19,738 bases of DNA from Thermoleophilia bacterium. GTDB lineage: Bacteria; Actinomycetota; Thermoleophilia; Gaiellales; Gaiellaceae. The stretch's first letter is position 1. Every line of letters begins with the position of its first letter. Made by a program: the position numbers and the translations under genes. The notes below the pieces were generated by a model. That model had not been told where the DNA came from. It worked only from the letters and a program-made list of their open reading frames with translations, and searched no databases. The stretch lies in the NCBI GenBank assembly GCA_014534415.1, contig JACVRM010000025.1, positions 1 to 19,738 on the forward strand, in the 5' to 3' direction. Below, piece after piece: positions 13,970 to 19,738 of the stretch.

Positions 13970-14715
13970 GCGACTGCCTGGATCGCCGCCGCCGCGCCGG
14001 CGACGACCAGCACGATCCCGATCGCCTTGACGAGCGCGCGCTCGGAAAGACGGCCGGTCAGCCGCGCTCCCAGGAGCGCACCGGGGAGGGAAGCCGCGGC
14101 GCCGACGGCGATCAGCTTCGGATCCGGAGGGGCCGAGGGCAGGTGGCCGATCAGCCCGGCGACGCCGACGCAGACGCCGACGGCGAGGTTCGTGCCGACC
14201 GCGCGGGCCGGCCGCTCGCCCACGAGTCGCAGCAGCGCCGGCATCCGCAGCGCACCGAGGATCAGTCCGACGAAGCCGCCGAGCACACCGATCACCGCTC
14301 CCGAGACGACGGCGGCGGGAATGTCAAGCGGCTGTTCGCCGAGCACCGGCGTCGGCCGGTGACGCACCAAGTCGATCCCGCTGTAGACGAGCACTGCCGC
14401 GACGGCAAGCAGCACCGCTCTGGCAGGCACGACACCCGCGGCGTACCCGCCCGCCAGCGCGCCGCCGACCGACGGCGGGGCCATCCATGCGAAGAGAAGC
14501 CAGTTGACGCGGCCTGCGCGGACGTGCGCCGCCCCTGCCGTCGCCGCCGCCACAGCCGAGATCGCGATGTTCGCGCCGCCGCCACTCGCCGGCGAGGCGG
14601 CGACCAGCAGCACCGCGGGCAGGCGCATGTTCCCGAGGACCAGCCCGACGAGGCCGCCCGCGAGCGCGACGGCGAAGCACCAGGCGGCGAAGAGGGCGAG
14701 CTCGAGAGCTTCCAG
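13966..14715 (-). CDS. TSUP family (TauE/SafE) membrane transporter
   Basis: About 249 residues with a CTG start at 14715, or 220 with the ATG at 14628. TSUP proteins begin with a glycine-rich helix of the type GGxxGxxLG; here the codons before the ATG encode AWCFAVALAGGLVGLVLGN in the same frame, which the ATG start would cut off. The frame upstream closes at the stop codon of the adenosyltransferase gene, and the only start-like codon between is the CTG, 6 bases past that stop. The second half has the matching VVSGAVIGVLGGFVGLILGALRMPALL repeat. The family moves sulfite, sulfoacetate, sulfur compounds or other organic anions; substrate unknown here. It is co-transcribed with the adenosyltransferase and exchanger. 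Confidence 0.82.
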   Translation of the reverse strand: MEALELALFAAWCFAVALAGGLVGLVLGNMRLPAVLLVAASPASGGGANIAISAVAAATAGAAHVRAGRVNWLLFAWMAPPSVGGALAGGYAAGVVPARAVLLAVAAVLVYSGIDLVRHRPTPVLGEQPLDIPAAVVSGAVIGVLGGFVGLILGALRMPALLRLVGERPARAVGTNLAVGVCVGVAGLIGHLPSAPPDPKLIAVGAAASLPGALLGARLTGRLSERALVKAIGIVLVVAGAAAAIQAVA

Positions 14716-14721
14716 CGTCGC

Positions 14722-15303
14722 TTAGCGGTCGCCGCCCGGCTTCCACAGTGGCTCGGGCGCGCCCGCGCCGGCGTTGGCGGCGCGCGCGAGGATGAAGAGC
14801 AGGTCGGAGAGCCGGTTCAAATAGGCGAGCGCGAGCGGGTTGATGTCGACCTCTTCGCTGGCGGCGAGCACCTCGCGCTCGGCACGCCGGCAGACCGTCC
14901 GCGCCACGTGTAGCGAGGCGGCCGCCTCGCTGCCTCCCGGAAGGACGAAGCTGCGCAGCTCGGGGAGGTCGGCGTTGAAACGGTCGCACTCGCGCTCGAG
15001 CGCGTCGATGTGCTCCGGCGCGACACGGAGGCGGTCGGCGATTCCATACGGGACGCTGAGGTCGGCGCCGACGTCGAAGAGGTCGTTCTGAACACGCTCG
15101 AGGACGGGACGGAATGCCTCGGGTAGCCTGCCCGCGAGCGCGACCCCGACGTGCGCGTTCAGCTCGTCGACCGTGCCGAACGAGGCGATGCGGCAGTCCA
15201 GCTTCGAGACCCGCGACCCGTCGCCCAGGCTCGTCTCGCCGCGGTCCCCCGCACGCGTGTAGATGCGCGTCAGGCGGACCGGCTCGTCGCGCGAGCGGGG
15301 CAT
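14722..15303 (-). CDS. pduO: PduO-type ATP:cob(I)alamin adenosyltransferase
   Basis: A 193-residue enzyme making adenosylcobalamin from cob(I)alamin and ATP. Motifs are TRAGDRGETSLGDGSRVSK (ATP site, 16-34), FGTVDELNAHVG, VLPGGSEAAASLHVARTVCR, RRAERE, and NRLSDLLFILAR near the C-terminus, all standard for the PduO/MMAB family. AdoCbl is the cofactor of the acyl-CoA mutase encoded nearby, so the context fits well. The ATG at 15303 has TAACCT 6 bases upstream, within an 18-bp gap shared with the divergent GNAT gene. It heads a run with the TSUP transporter and CaxA-like exchanger, possibly reaching the mutase gene. No cobalamin riboswitch is present: the leader is too short. Confidence 0.94.
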   Translation of the reverse strand: MPRSRDEPVRLTRIYTRAGDRGETSLGDGSRVSKLDCRIASFGTVDELNAHVGVALAGRLPEAFRPVLERVQNDLFDVGADLSVPYGIADRLRVAPEHIDALERECDRFNADLPELRSFVLPGGSEAAASLHVARTVCRRAEREVLAASEEVDINPLALAYLNRLSDLLFILARAANAGAGAPEPLWKPGGDR

Positions 15304-15308
15304 GCGCG

Positions 15309-15315
15309 TAGGTTA
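15309..15315. promoter_or_regulatory. Putative overlapping bidirectional -10 elements in a second 18-bp divergent spacer
   Basis: Plus strand: TAGGTT (15309-15314), 7 bases, GTG at 15322. Minus strand: TAACCT (15315-15310), 6 bases, ATG at 15303. Both fit TANNNT. They lie in an inverted repeat GCGTA-GGT-TACGC (15306-15318). The gap is the same length as that at 8328-8345. Confidence 0.5.
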
Positions 15316-15321
15316 CGCGGC

Positions 15322-15759
15322 GTGCTCCGCCGTGCCCGTCCCGGCGACGCCGACGCCATCGCCGAGCTCTTCGCTGCGGCGCGCGCCGAGGCGATGCCGT
15401 GGCTACCGGTTCTGCACACCCCGGACGGCGTGCGCGGCTTCTTCGGCGACGCCTGCATTCCGCGGCAGGAGGTCTGGGTCGCCGAGCTCGAGGGCCGCGT
15501 CGCAGGTTTCGCCGCCCTCGCCGACGGCTTCCTGAACCACCTTTACGTTCACCCAGCGAACCAAGGAAAAGGTGTCGGGAGCGCACTCTGGCAGCGCGCG
15601 ACGGAGACGTACCCGGCCGGCTTTCGCTTCTGGGTGTTCCAGCGCAACGAGCGCGCGCGACGCTTCTACGAACAGCGCGGGGCAGCGGTCGTCGAGCTGA
15701 CCGACGGCGCCGGCAACGAGGAGCGCGAGGCGGACGCGCTGTACGAGTGGCGACCATAG
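15322..15759 (+). CDS. GNAT family N-acetyltransferase
   Basis: A 145-residue acetyltransferase. The N-terminus LRRARPGDADAIAELFAAAR is the usual GNAT helix; EVWVAELEGRVAGFAAL is the central strand pair; LNHLYVHPANQGKGVGSALW holds the acetyl-CoA loop Q81-G-K-G-V-G86; and FWVFQRNERARRFYEQRG is the standard C-terminal part. The acceptor is unknown (small molecule or protein N-terminus). The GTG at 15322 was chosen because codons before it overlap the divergent pduO gene and are Arg-rich shadow sequence, and because TAGGTT sits 7 bases upstream. It overlaps the next gene by 13 bases, so the pair is likely co-translated. Confidence 0.87.
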   Translation: MLRRARPGDADAIAELFAAARAEAMPWLPVLHTPDGVRGFFGDACIPRQEVWVAELEGRVAGFAALADGFLNHLYVHPANQGKGVGSALWQRATETYPAGFRFWVFQRNERARRFYEQRGAAVVELTDGAGNEEREADALYEWRP

Positions 15760-16541
15760 GCTCGGTCGAGGAGGCGGTGGCGTGGGTCGACCACGTCGGC
15801 GTCGCGCTGCTCTACCCGAATCCGGACTACGTGCTGCCCTCCCTGTGGGAAGCGGTCGCCGGCCAGGTGGAGATCGAGTGGGCGGTGCGCGACGCGGACG
15901 GGAAGTTCCTCGCGTTCACGCCGGCGATGGACAAGGTCTGGCGCTGGAAGGACGAGCTGCCGGCGAAGCGGCTGGCGTGCGTCGGACTGCACGTCGCGCG
16001 GACGTCGTCGGTGATCGCGCCGCGACTTGTGGCGGCGCTCCTCACGCTCGCCGGCCGCTCTAGCTCGCCCGACGACTTCGGCGAGGTCGAAGGGCTCGAG
16101 CGCGATGTTGCGCAGGCGTCGCTCGAGCTGGGTCGGCCGGCGTCGCGGCGCGAGCTGCGCATCATCGTCGGCACCGACAAGCGCCGGTGCGATCGCGCCG
16201 TCAACGCGCTGCAACAGAAGCTCGTGCTGACGAACGCGGGGAGGACGGACGAGGAGAGCGGCTGGCCGTCGACGCTTCACGACCTGTTCGCACGCCGGTG
16301 GCGCGCGCGGCTTCGCAACGTGCCGCAACGCGAGCGGGCCCTCGCCGCGCTCGCCGAGGCGGTTCTCGCGGGCAGCGGAGACGTCTCTGCGGCCGACCTC
16401 GCCGCCGCCCTGCGCATCCGCCGGCGCGAGGCGAACGAGGTGCTGGAGGCGCTCGAGGCGCACGGACGGGCGGTCCGACACGACGAGGACGGGATCGCCG
16501 TCTGGCGCGCCGTCAGCCCTGCGCAAGCACCGGCTGCTTGA
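15747..16541 (+). CDS. Uncharacterised protein with putative winged-helix C-terminal region
   Basis: 264 residues, not firmly recognised. Residues 1-105 contain LYPNPDYVLPSLWEAVAG, a WxWKDEL motif (65-71) and a VGLHVARTSSVIAPRLVAALLTLAG segment. Residues 120-165 look like a winged helix (LELGRPASRRELRIIVG, then DRAVNALQQKLVLTNAG), and about 235-258 may be a second helix-turn-helix. The layout is reminiscent of AlkZ/YcaQ-related winged-helix proteins linked to DNA repair, but I cannot confirm that from memory. The GTG start at 15747 lies inside the GNAT gene (13-base overlap). Earlier in-frame codons are GNAT shadow. The 3' end overlaps the convergent acyl-CoA dehydrogenase gene by 29 bases. 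Confidence 0.7.
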   Translation: MATIGSVEEAVAWVDHVGVALLYPNPDYVLPSLWEAVAGQVEIEWAVRDADGKFLAFTPAMDKVWRWKDELPAKRLACVGLHVARTSSVIAPRLVAALLTLAGRSSSPDDFGEVEGLERDVAQASLELGRPASRRELRIIVGTDKRRCDRAVNALQQKLVLTNAGRTDEESGWPSTLHDLFARRWRARLRNVPQRERALAALAEAVLAGSGDVSAADLAAALRIRRREANEVLEALEAHGRAVRHDEDGIAVWRAVSPAQAPAA

Positions 16542-17676
16542 GCCCAAGCACCGCGCGGGCGATCACGAGTCGCTGGATCTCGCTCGTGCCCTCGTAGATT
16601 TCGGTGATCTTCGCGTCGCGGTAGTAGCGCTCGACGGGGAACTCCTTGGTGTAGCCGTACCCGCCGAGGATCTGGATTGCTTCGGCCGTCTGGCGGCGCG
16701 CCATCTCGGAGGCGAAGAGCTTCGCCTTCGCGCCCTCCTCCGTATGCGGTCGGCCCTGCTGCTTCAGCCACGCCGCGCGGTAGACGAGCAGCCGGGCGGC
16801 ATCGAGCTCCATCGACATGTTCGCGAGCTTGTGCTGAATCGCCTGGAAGTCGGCGATCGGCCGCCCGAAGGCGCGGCGCTCCTTCGCGTACTCGCGTGCC
16901 ACGTCGTACGCCGCCTGCGTTATGCCAACGGCCTGTGCCGCGATCCCGATCCGCCCGCCGTCGAGCGTCGCCATGGCGACGCGAAAACCCTTGCCCTCCT
17001 CGTGGAGCAGCCGGTCGCGGCCGACTTCGACGCCCTCGACGACGATGTCGTTCGTCACCGACGAGTTGAGACCGAGCTTCTCCTCGTCGCGCGTCACGCG
17101 GACGTGCTCCCCGTCGAGGACGAAGGCCGACACGCCGCGCGCGCCGGGTGTCTGCCCGTCGGTGCGCGCGAACAGCAGGAACGTGCCCGCATACGTGCCG
17201 TTCGTGATCCACTGTTTCGAGCCGGTGATCCGCCAGCCGCGCCCCGTCGGGTCAGCGCGCGTGCGCAGGGCGCCCGCGTCCGAGCCTGCTTCGGCCTCCG
17301 TGAGGGCGAAGGCACCGAGGTGCTCGCCCCGAGCGAGCGGCGGCACGAAGCGGCTGCGCTGCTCGTCGTTCCCGAACGTGAGGATCGGCAGCGTGACGGC
17401 GCTCGTGTGCACGGCGACGGTCACGCCGACACCCGCGTCGGCGCGGGACAGCTCCTCGAGCACGAGGATGTAGGAGAGGAAGTCGGCGCCCGCGCCACCG
17501 TACTCCTCCGGGAGGCACGCGCCCATCAGCCCGAGCTCGGCCAGCTTGGCGTACAGGTCGCGGGGAAAGCGGTGCTCGCGGTCCCATTCGGCGGCATGCG
17601 GCTCGATCTCCGCCTGCGCGAACTCGCGCGTCAGCATCTGGATCTCGCGCTGCTCCGGCGAGAGCTCGAAGTCCAC
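16513..17676 (-). CDS. Acyl-CoA dehydrogenase (short-chain/butyryl-CoA type)
   Basis: A 387-residue FAD enzyme that forms 2-enoyl-CoA and hands electrons to ETF. Segments present: LPEEYGGAGADFLSYILVLEE, FALTEAEAGSDAGAL (FAD/substrate), WRITGSKQWITNGTYAG, EYAKERRAFGRPIADFQAIQ, EAIQILGGYGYTKEFPVERY, and IYEGTSEIQRLVIAR with the catalytic base E362. A Glu at this place is the arrangement of short- and medium-chain, not isovaleryl or long-chain, enzymes. GTG start at 17676; TATAAC lies 7 bases upstream within the 17-base gap after the response regulator. Butyryl-CoA, the product of the mutase, is a plausible substrate. Exact chain length is an inference. Confidence 0.94.
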   Translation of the reverse strand: MDFELSPEQREIQMLTREFAQAEIEPHAAEWDREHRFPRDLYAKLAELGLMGACLPEEYGGAGADFLSYILVLEELSRADAGVGVTVAVHTSAVTLPILTFGNDEQRSRFVPPLARGEHLGAFALTEAEAGSDAGALRTRADPTGRGWRITGSKQWITNGTYAGTFLLFARTDGQTPGARGVSAFVLDGEHVRVTRDEEKLGLNSSVTNDIVVEGVEVGRDRLLHEEGKGFRVAMATLDGGRIGIAAQAVGITQAAYDVAREYAKERRAFGRPIADFQAIQHKLANMSMELDAARLLVYRAAWLKQQGRPHTEEGAKAKLFASEMARRQTAEAIQILGGYGYTKEFPVERYYRDAKITEIYEGTSEIQRLVIARAVLGLKQPVLAQG

Positions 17677-17683
17677 TGCGGCG

Positions 17684-17689
17684 GTTATA
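17684..17689 (-). promoter_or_regulatory. Putative -10 element (TATAAC) for the acyl-CoA dehydrogenase gene
   Basis: TATAAC on the minus strand, 7 bases before the GTG at 17676, within the 17-base gap after the response regulator stop. It suggests separate, leaderless expression even though the genes are close. The last base departs from TANNNT. Confidence 0.38.
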
Positions 17690-17693
17690 CCCG

Positions 17694-18764
17694 CTAGGCC
17701 GCGACCGAGAAGCGCCGGTGGATCGCCCGCAGTCGAGGCTCCACGCGGGTGAATGCCCGCACCACGTCGGGATCGAACTGGCGCTCGGACTGCTCGACGA
17801 TCTCGCGGCCCGCCCCCTCCCAGCGGCCGGCACGGCGGTACGGCCGGTCGCTCGTCATCGCGTCGAGCGCGTCCGCCACGGCGAAGATCCGGGCGCCGAT
17901 CGGTATGTCGGTTCCCGCCAGGCCGTCCGGGTAGCCGCAGCCGTCCCAGCGCTCGTGGTGGTGGCGGACGATCTTGATGCCCTCTCCCTGCAGGACGGCC
18001 ACGCCGCCCAGCATCTGCTCGCCGAGCACCGTGTGCGTCTGCATGAGGCTTCGCTCGCTGTCGCTGAGCGGTCCCGGCTTGCGGAGGATGCCGTCGGGCA
18101 CGCCGATCTTGCCGACGTCGTGGAGGAGAAAGCCGTACTCCGTCCCGGCGTCGTCGACGAGCTCGGGACGGATGCGCCGCGCCAGCTCGACGGCGTAGCG
18201 CTGGACGCGCTGGGAATGCTCCCGGGTGCCGGTGTCCTTCTGCTCGAGAGCGCTCGCCATCGCGCCGATCGTCTCCTGGTAGGCGCTCTCGAGCAGCACG
18301 CGCTGGCCGCGCTCGATCTCGAGCAGCCGCCGCAGGTCGCGGGCGTAGAGGATGAGCTGCTCCTGCGCGTCGCGCGGCCGGGCGAGCTGGAGCGGCGCGT
18401 CGAGGGAGCCGCCGGACAGGCGCTCGACCACGCCGAGCAGCTCGAGCGGGCTGAACGGCTTGTGGAGCAGGGCATCGGCCCCCGCATCCAGCGCCGCGTC
18501 CTCGGTCCCGTCGTCGGAGCCTGTCAGCAGGACGATGGCAATCCTGCGCGTCTCGGGCGCCGACTTCAGCTCTCGGCAGAACGAGAGGCCGTCACTCCCT
18601 GGCAGACGGATGTCGAGCACCGCGAGATCAGGGCGCAGCTCGGGCAGCAGCAGCCGCGCGGTCGGCACGTCGCCCGCCTCCGCGACGTCCACGGCGACGA
18701 CCTCCAGGGTCGTGCGAAGGAGCTCTCGGAATCCGGGGTCGTCGTCGACGAGCAGGATGCGCAT
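17694..18764 (-). CDS. Response regulator with HD-GYP c-di-GMP phosphodiesterase output domain
   Basis: 356 residues. Receiver domain 1-115: acidic pocket D7-D9, phospho-acceptor D51, T81 and K102 (HKPF). Residues about 128-175 are charged and likely form a coiled-coil linker. The HD-GYP domain has H183 (EHSQRVQRYA), H215-D216 (LLHDVGKIGVPD), H244, HHHERWDG (268-275) and the GYP triad (277-279) followed by DGL, all expected metal and substrate residues. It should degrade cyclic di-GMP when phosphorylated. No histidine kinase is in the window. ATG at 18764 with the ribosome binding site AGGAGA 4 bases upstream. It lies between a 3-hydroxyacyl-CoA dehydrogenase and an acyl-CoA dehydrogenase, and its 137-base upstream region holds three hairpins. 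Confidence 0.94.
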   Translation of the reverse strand: MRILLVDDDPGFRELLRTTLEVVAVDVAEAGDVPTARLLLPELRPDLAVLDIRLPGSDGLSFCRELKSAPETRRIAIVLLTGSDDGTEDAALDAGADALLHKPFSPLELLGVVERLSGGSLDAPLQLARPRDAQEQLILYARDLRRLLEIERGQRVLLESAYQETIGAMASALEQKDTGTREHSQRVQRYAVELARRIRPELVDDAGTEYGFLLHDVGKIGVPDGILRKPGPLSDSERSLMQTHTVLGEQMLGGVAVLQGEGIKIVRHHHERWDGCGYPDGLAGTDIPIGARIFAVADALDAMTSDRPYRRAGRWEGAGREIVEQSERQFDPDVVRAFTRVEPRLRAIHRRFSVAA

Positions 18765-18768
18765 GCGG

Positions 18769-18774
18769 TCTCCT
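18769..18774 (-). promoter_or_regulatory. Ribosome binding site of the HD-GYP response regulator
   Basis: AGGAGA on the minus strand, 4 bases before the ATG at 18764. It shows that this gene has a real leader, unlike many others in the window. Confidence 0.6.
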
Positions 18775-18775
18775 G

Positions 18776-18860
18776 GCCGAAAGGGACTTTCCCTTTCTCG
18801 GCGGAGGCCGCAGAGTCCTTTAGCAAGGACCTAACTCCGTCGGGGGAGGGACCTACCTCC
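18776..18860 (-). promoter_or_regulatory. Three hairpins and phased GGAC(C/T)T repeats upstream of the HD-GYP regulator
   Basis: Hairpin A (18776-18802): GCCGA-AAGGGA pairs with TCCCTT-TC-TCGGC with a 2-base bulge. Hairpin B (18815-18830): GTCCTT, loop TAGC, AAGGAC, perfect. Hairpin C (18845-18860): GGAGG, 6-base loop, CCTCC. On the plus strand GGACTT (18784), GGACCT (18827) and GGACCT (18849) start 43 and 22 bases apart, close to whole helical turns. This could be an operator array or a structured leader. No T-run follows any hairpin. Confidence 0.5.
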
Positions 18861-18901
18861 GAAGGGGTAGACGCGTCGGACGGCCCATTCTTGCGCCGAG
18901 G

Positions 18902-19735
18902 TCAGGTATAGGTATAGAACCCGCGGCCGGATTTCCGGCCCAGGCGGCCCGCCTGGACGTACTGGCGCAGCAGCGGACAGGGGGCGTACTTGTCGTCGCC
19001 CAGCCCCTCGTGGAGCACCTCCATGATCGCCACGCACGTGTCGAGCCCGATGAGGTCGGCCAGCGCGAGCGGGCCCATCGGGTGCGCGAAGCCGAGCTTC
19101 GCGACGGCGTCGATCGCGTCCGGCTCGGCGATGCCCTCCATGAGCGCATAGGCGGCCTCGTTGATGAACGGCATGAGGATGCGGTTGGAGACGAAGCCCG
19201 GGAAGTCGCGGGCCTCGGCCGGCGTCTTGCCCAGCTCGCGGGCGAGCTCGATGATTGCAGCGGCCGTCTGATCGGACGTCTCGAGCCCGCGGATCACCTC
19301 GACGAGCTCGAGCACCGGCACCGGGTTGAAGAAGTGCATGCCGATCACGCGGTCGGGCCGGCCGGTCGCCGCGGCCAGCGACGTGATCGGGATCGACGAG
19401 GTGTTCGACGCCAGAATCGACTCGGCCGGAAGCGCGTCGTCCGCCCGCCGGAAGACGTCCTCCTTGACTGCGAAGTCTTCGACGACCGCCTCGATCATCA
19501 GGTCGGCGGTGACCAGGTCGTCGACGGCCTCGACGCGCGCGAGCACCTCGTCGGCCGGCGGCCCGCCCCTCCCGGCCAGCTTCGCAAGGCTTCGCTCCAT
19601 GGCCGCACGCGCGCGGTCGGTGGCGCCCGGGTAGGGGTCGTGGAGCGAGACGCGACGCCCCGAGGCGGCGACGACCTGCGCGATGCCGCCACCCATCTGG
19701 CCGGCACCGACGACGAGCACGTGCTCGAACCTCAC
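18902..19735 (-). CDS. 3-hydroxybutyryl-CoA dehydrogenase
   Basis: A 277-residue NAD-dependent enzyme oxidising 3-hydroxyacyl-CoA to 3-ketoacyl-CoA. The NAD site is VVGAGQMGGGIAQ (8-20) with D33 closing the second strand; IEAVVEDFAVKEDVF and SNTSSIPITSLA follow; the catalytic dyad is H134 (GMHFFNPVP) with E146 (LELVEVIRG); DFPGFVSNRILMPFINEA starts the C-terminal helical domain, and GRKSGRGFYTYT ends it. This single-domain length is that of Hbd/PaaH rather than of the multifunctional FadB. The GTG start at 19735 leaves only three bases of window, so its promoter cannot be seen. It fits as the third step of a butyryl-CoA to acetoacetyl-CoA route. Confidence 0.94.
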   Translation of the reverse strand: MRFEHVLVVGAGQMGGGIAQVVAASGRRVSLHDPYPGATDRARAAMERSLAKLAGRGGPPADEVLARVEAVDDLVTADLMIEAVVEDFAVKEDVFRRADDALPAESILASNTSSIPITSLAAATGRPDRVIGMHFFNPVPVLELVEVIRGLETSDQTAAAIIELARELGKTPAEARDFPGFVSNRILMPFINEAAYALMEGIAEPDAIDAVAKLGFAHPMGPLALADLIGLDTCVAIMEVLHEGLGDDKYAPCPLLRQYVQAGRLGRKSGRGFYTYT

Positions 19736-19738
19736 GGC

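Noticed and set aside
15304..15321. Cobalamin riboswitch before pduO
   Set aside because: Only 18 bases separate the two divergent starts; there is no room for the riboswitch and no B12-box sequence.
18776..18860. Intrinsic terminator or c-di-GMP riboswitch before the HD-GYP regulator
   Set aside because: No hairpin is followed by a T-run, and I see none of the conserved GEMM riboswitch core; kept only as an unexplained structured region.
17718..18911. Long open frame on the plus strand opposite the response regulator
   Set aside because: It mirrors the codon pattern of the HD-GYP gene, has no recognisable domain, and is a G+C-driven antisense shadow.
1..19738. CRISPR array, tRNA, rRNA, insertion sequence, prophage or toxin-antitoxin pair
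   Set aside because: I looked for regularly spaced repeats, tRNA arms, transposase motifs and flanking inverted repeats and found none; composition is even along the window.

Overview
The window is very G+C-rich (about 70% by eye, not computed), gene-dense, and uses many GTG starts. Its genes are the usual ones of an aerobic actinobacterium: a split B12-dependent acyl-CoA mutase, a PduO-type adenosyltransferase, ETF with ETF:quinone oxidoreductase, and an HD-GYP response regulator. Many transcription-unit heads have a TANNNT-like element 6-7 bases before the start codon, as in actinobacterial leaderless transcripts. A soil actinobacterium of the Thermoleophilia type is my best guess; no rRNA or marker gene is present to confirm it. 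No gene-free stretch exceeds about 140 bases, and I saw no tRNA, rRNA, insertion sequence, CRISPR array or phage gene.

Layout. 1-105 (-): N-terminus of a PLP threonine/serine dehydratase. 149-2643 (+): a DUF4389 membrane protein and a Ste24-like M48 protease. 6106-2654 (-): etfB, etfA and ETF-QO. 6217-7095 (+): secreted M23 peptidase. 8327-7092 (-): B12-binding mutase small subunit, then enoyl-CoA hydratase. 8346-9065 (+): metallo-beta-lactamase-fold hydrolase. 11232-9038 (-): three tandem paralogs of an unrecognised membrane-anchored family. 12931-11267 (-): acyl-CoA mutase large subunit. 15303-12950 (-): PduO-type adenosyltransferase, TSUP transporter and CaxA-like exchanger. 15322-16541 (+): GNAT acetyltransferase and a putative winged-helix protein. 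19735-16513 (-): 3-hydroxyacyl-CoA dehydrogenase, response regulator with HD-GYP, and acyl-CoA dehydrogenase.

How the genes fit together. The mutase large subunit has Phe and Gln where methylmalonyl-CoA mutase has the Tyr and Arg that bind the substrate carboxylate, the pattern known for isobutyryl-CoA mutase. With the acyl-CoA dehydrogenase, crotonase, 3-hydroxybutyryl-CoA dehydrogenase, ETF and ETF-QO, the window encodes a plausible complete path from isobutyryl-CoA via butyryl-, crotonyl- and 3-hydroxybutyryl-CoA to acetoacetyl-CoA. Electrons would go to the quinone pool, and the adenosyltransferase would supply the cofactor. The genes are scattered over several transcription units rather than one operon.

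The most unusual features are two divergent gene pairs with identical 18-bp spacers that appear to hold overlapping -10 elements, the three-paralog family, phased GGAC(C/T)T repeats and hairpins upstream of the HD-GYP regulator, and a short tandem duplication whose only mismatch forms the etfA stop codon.
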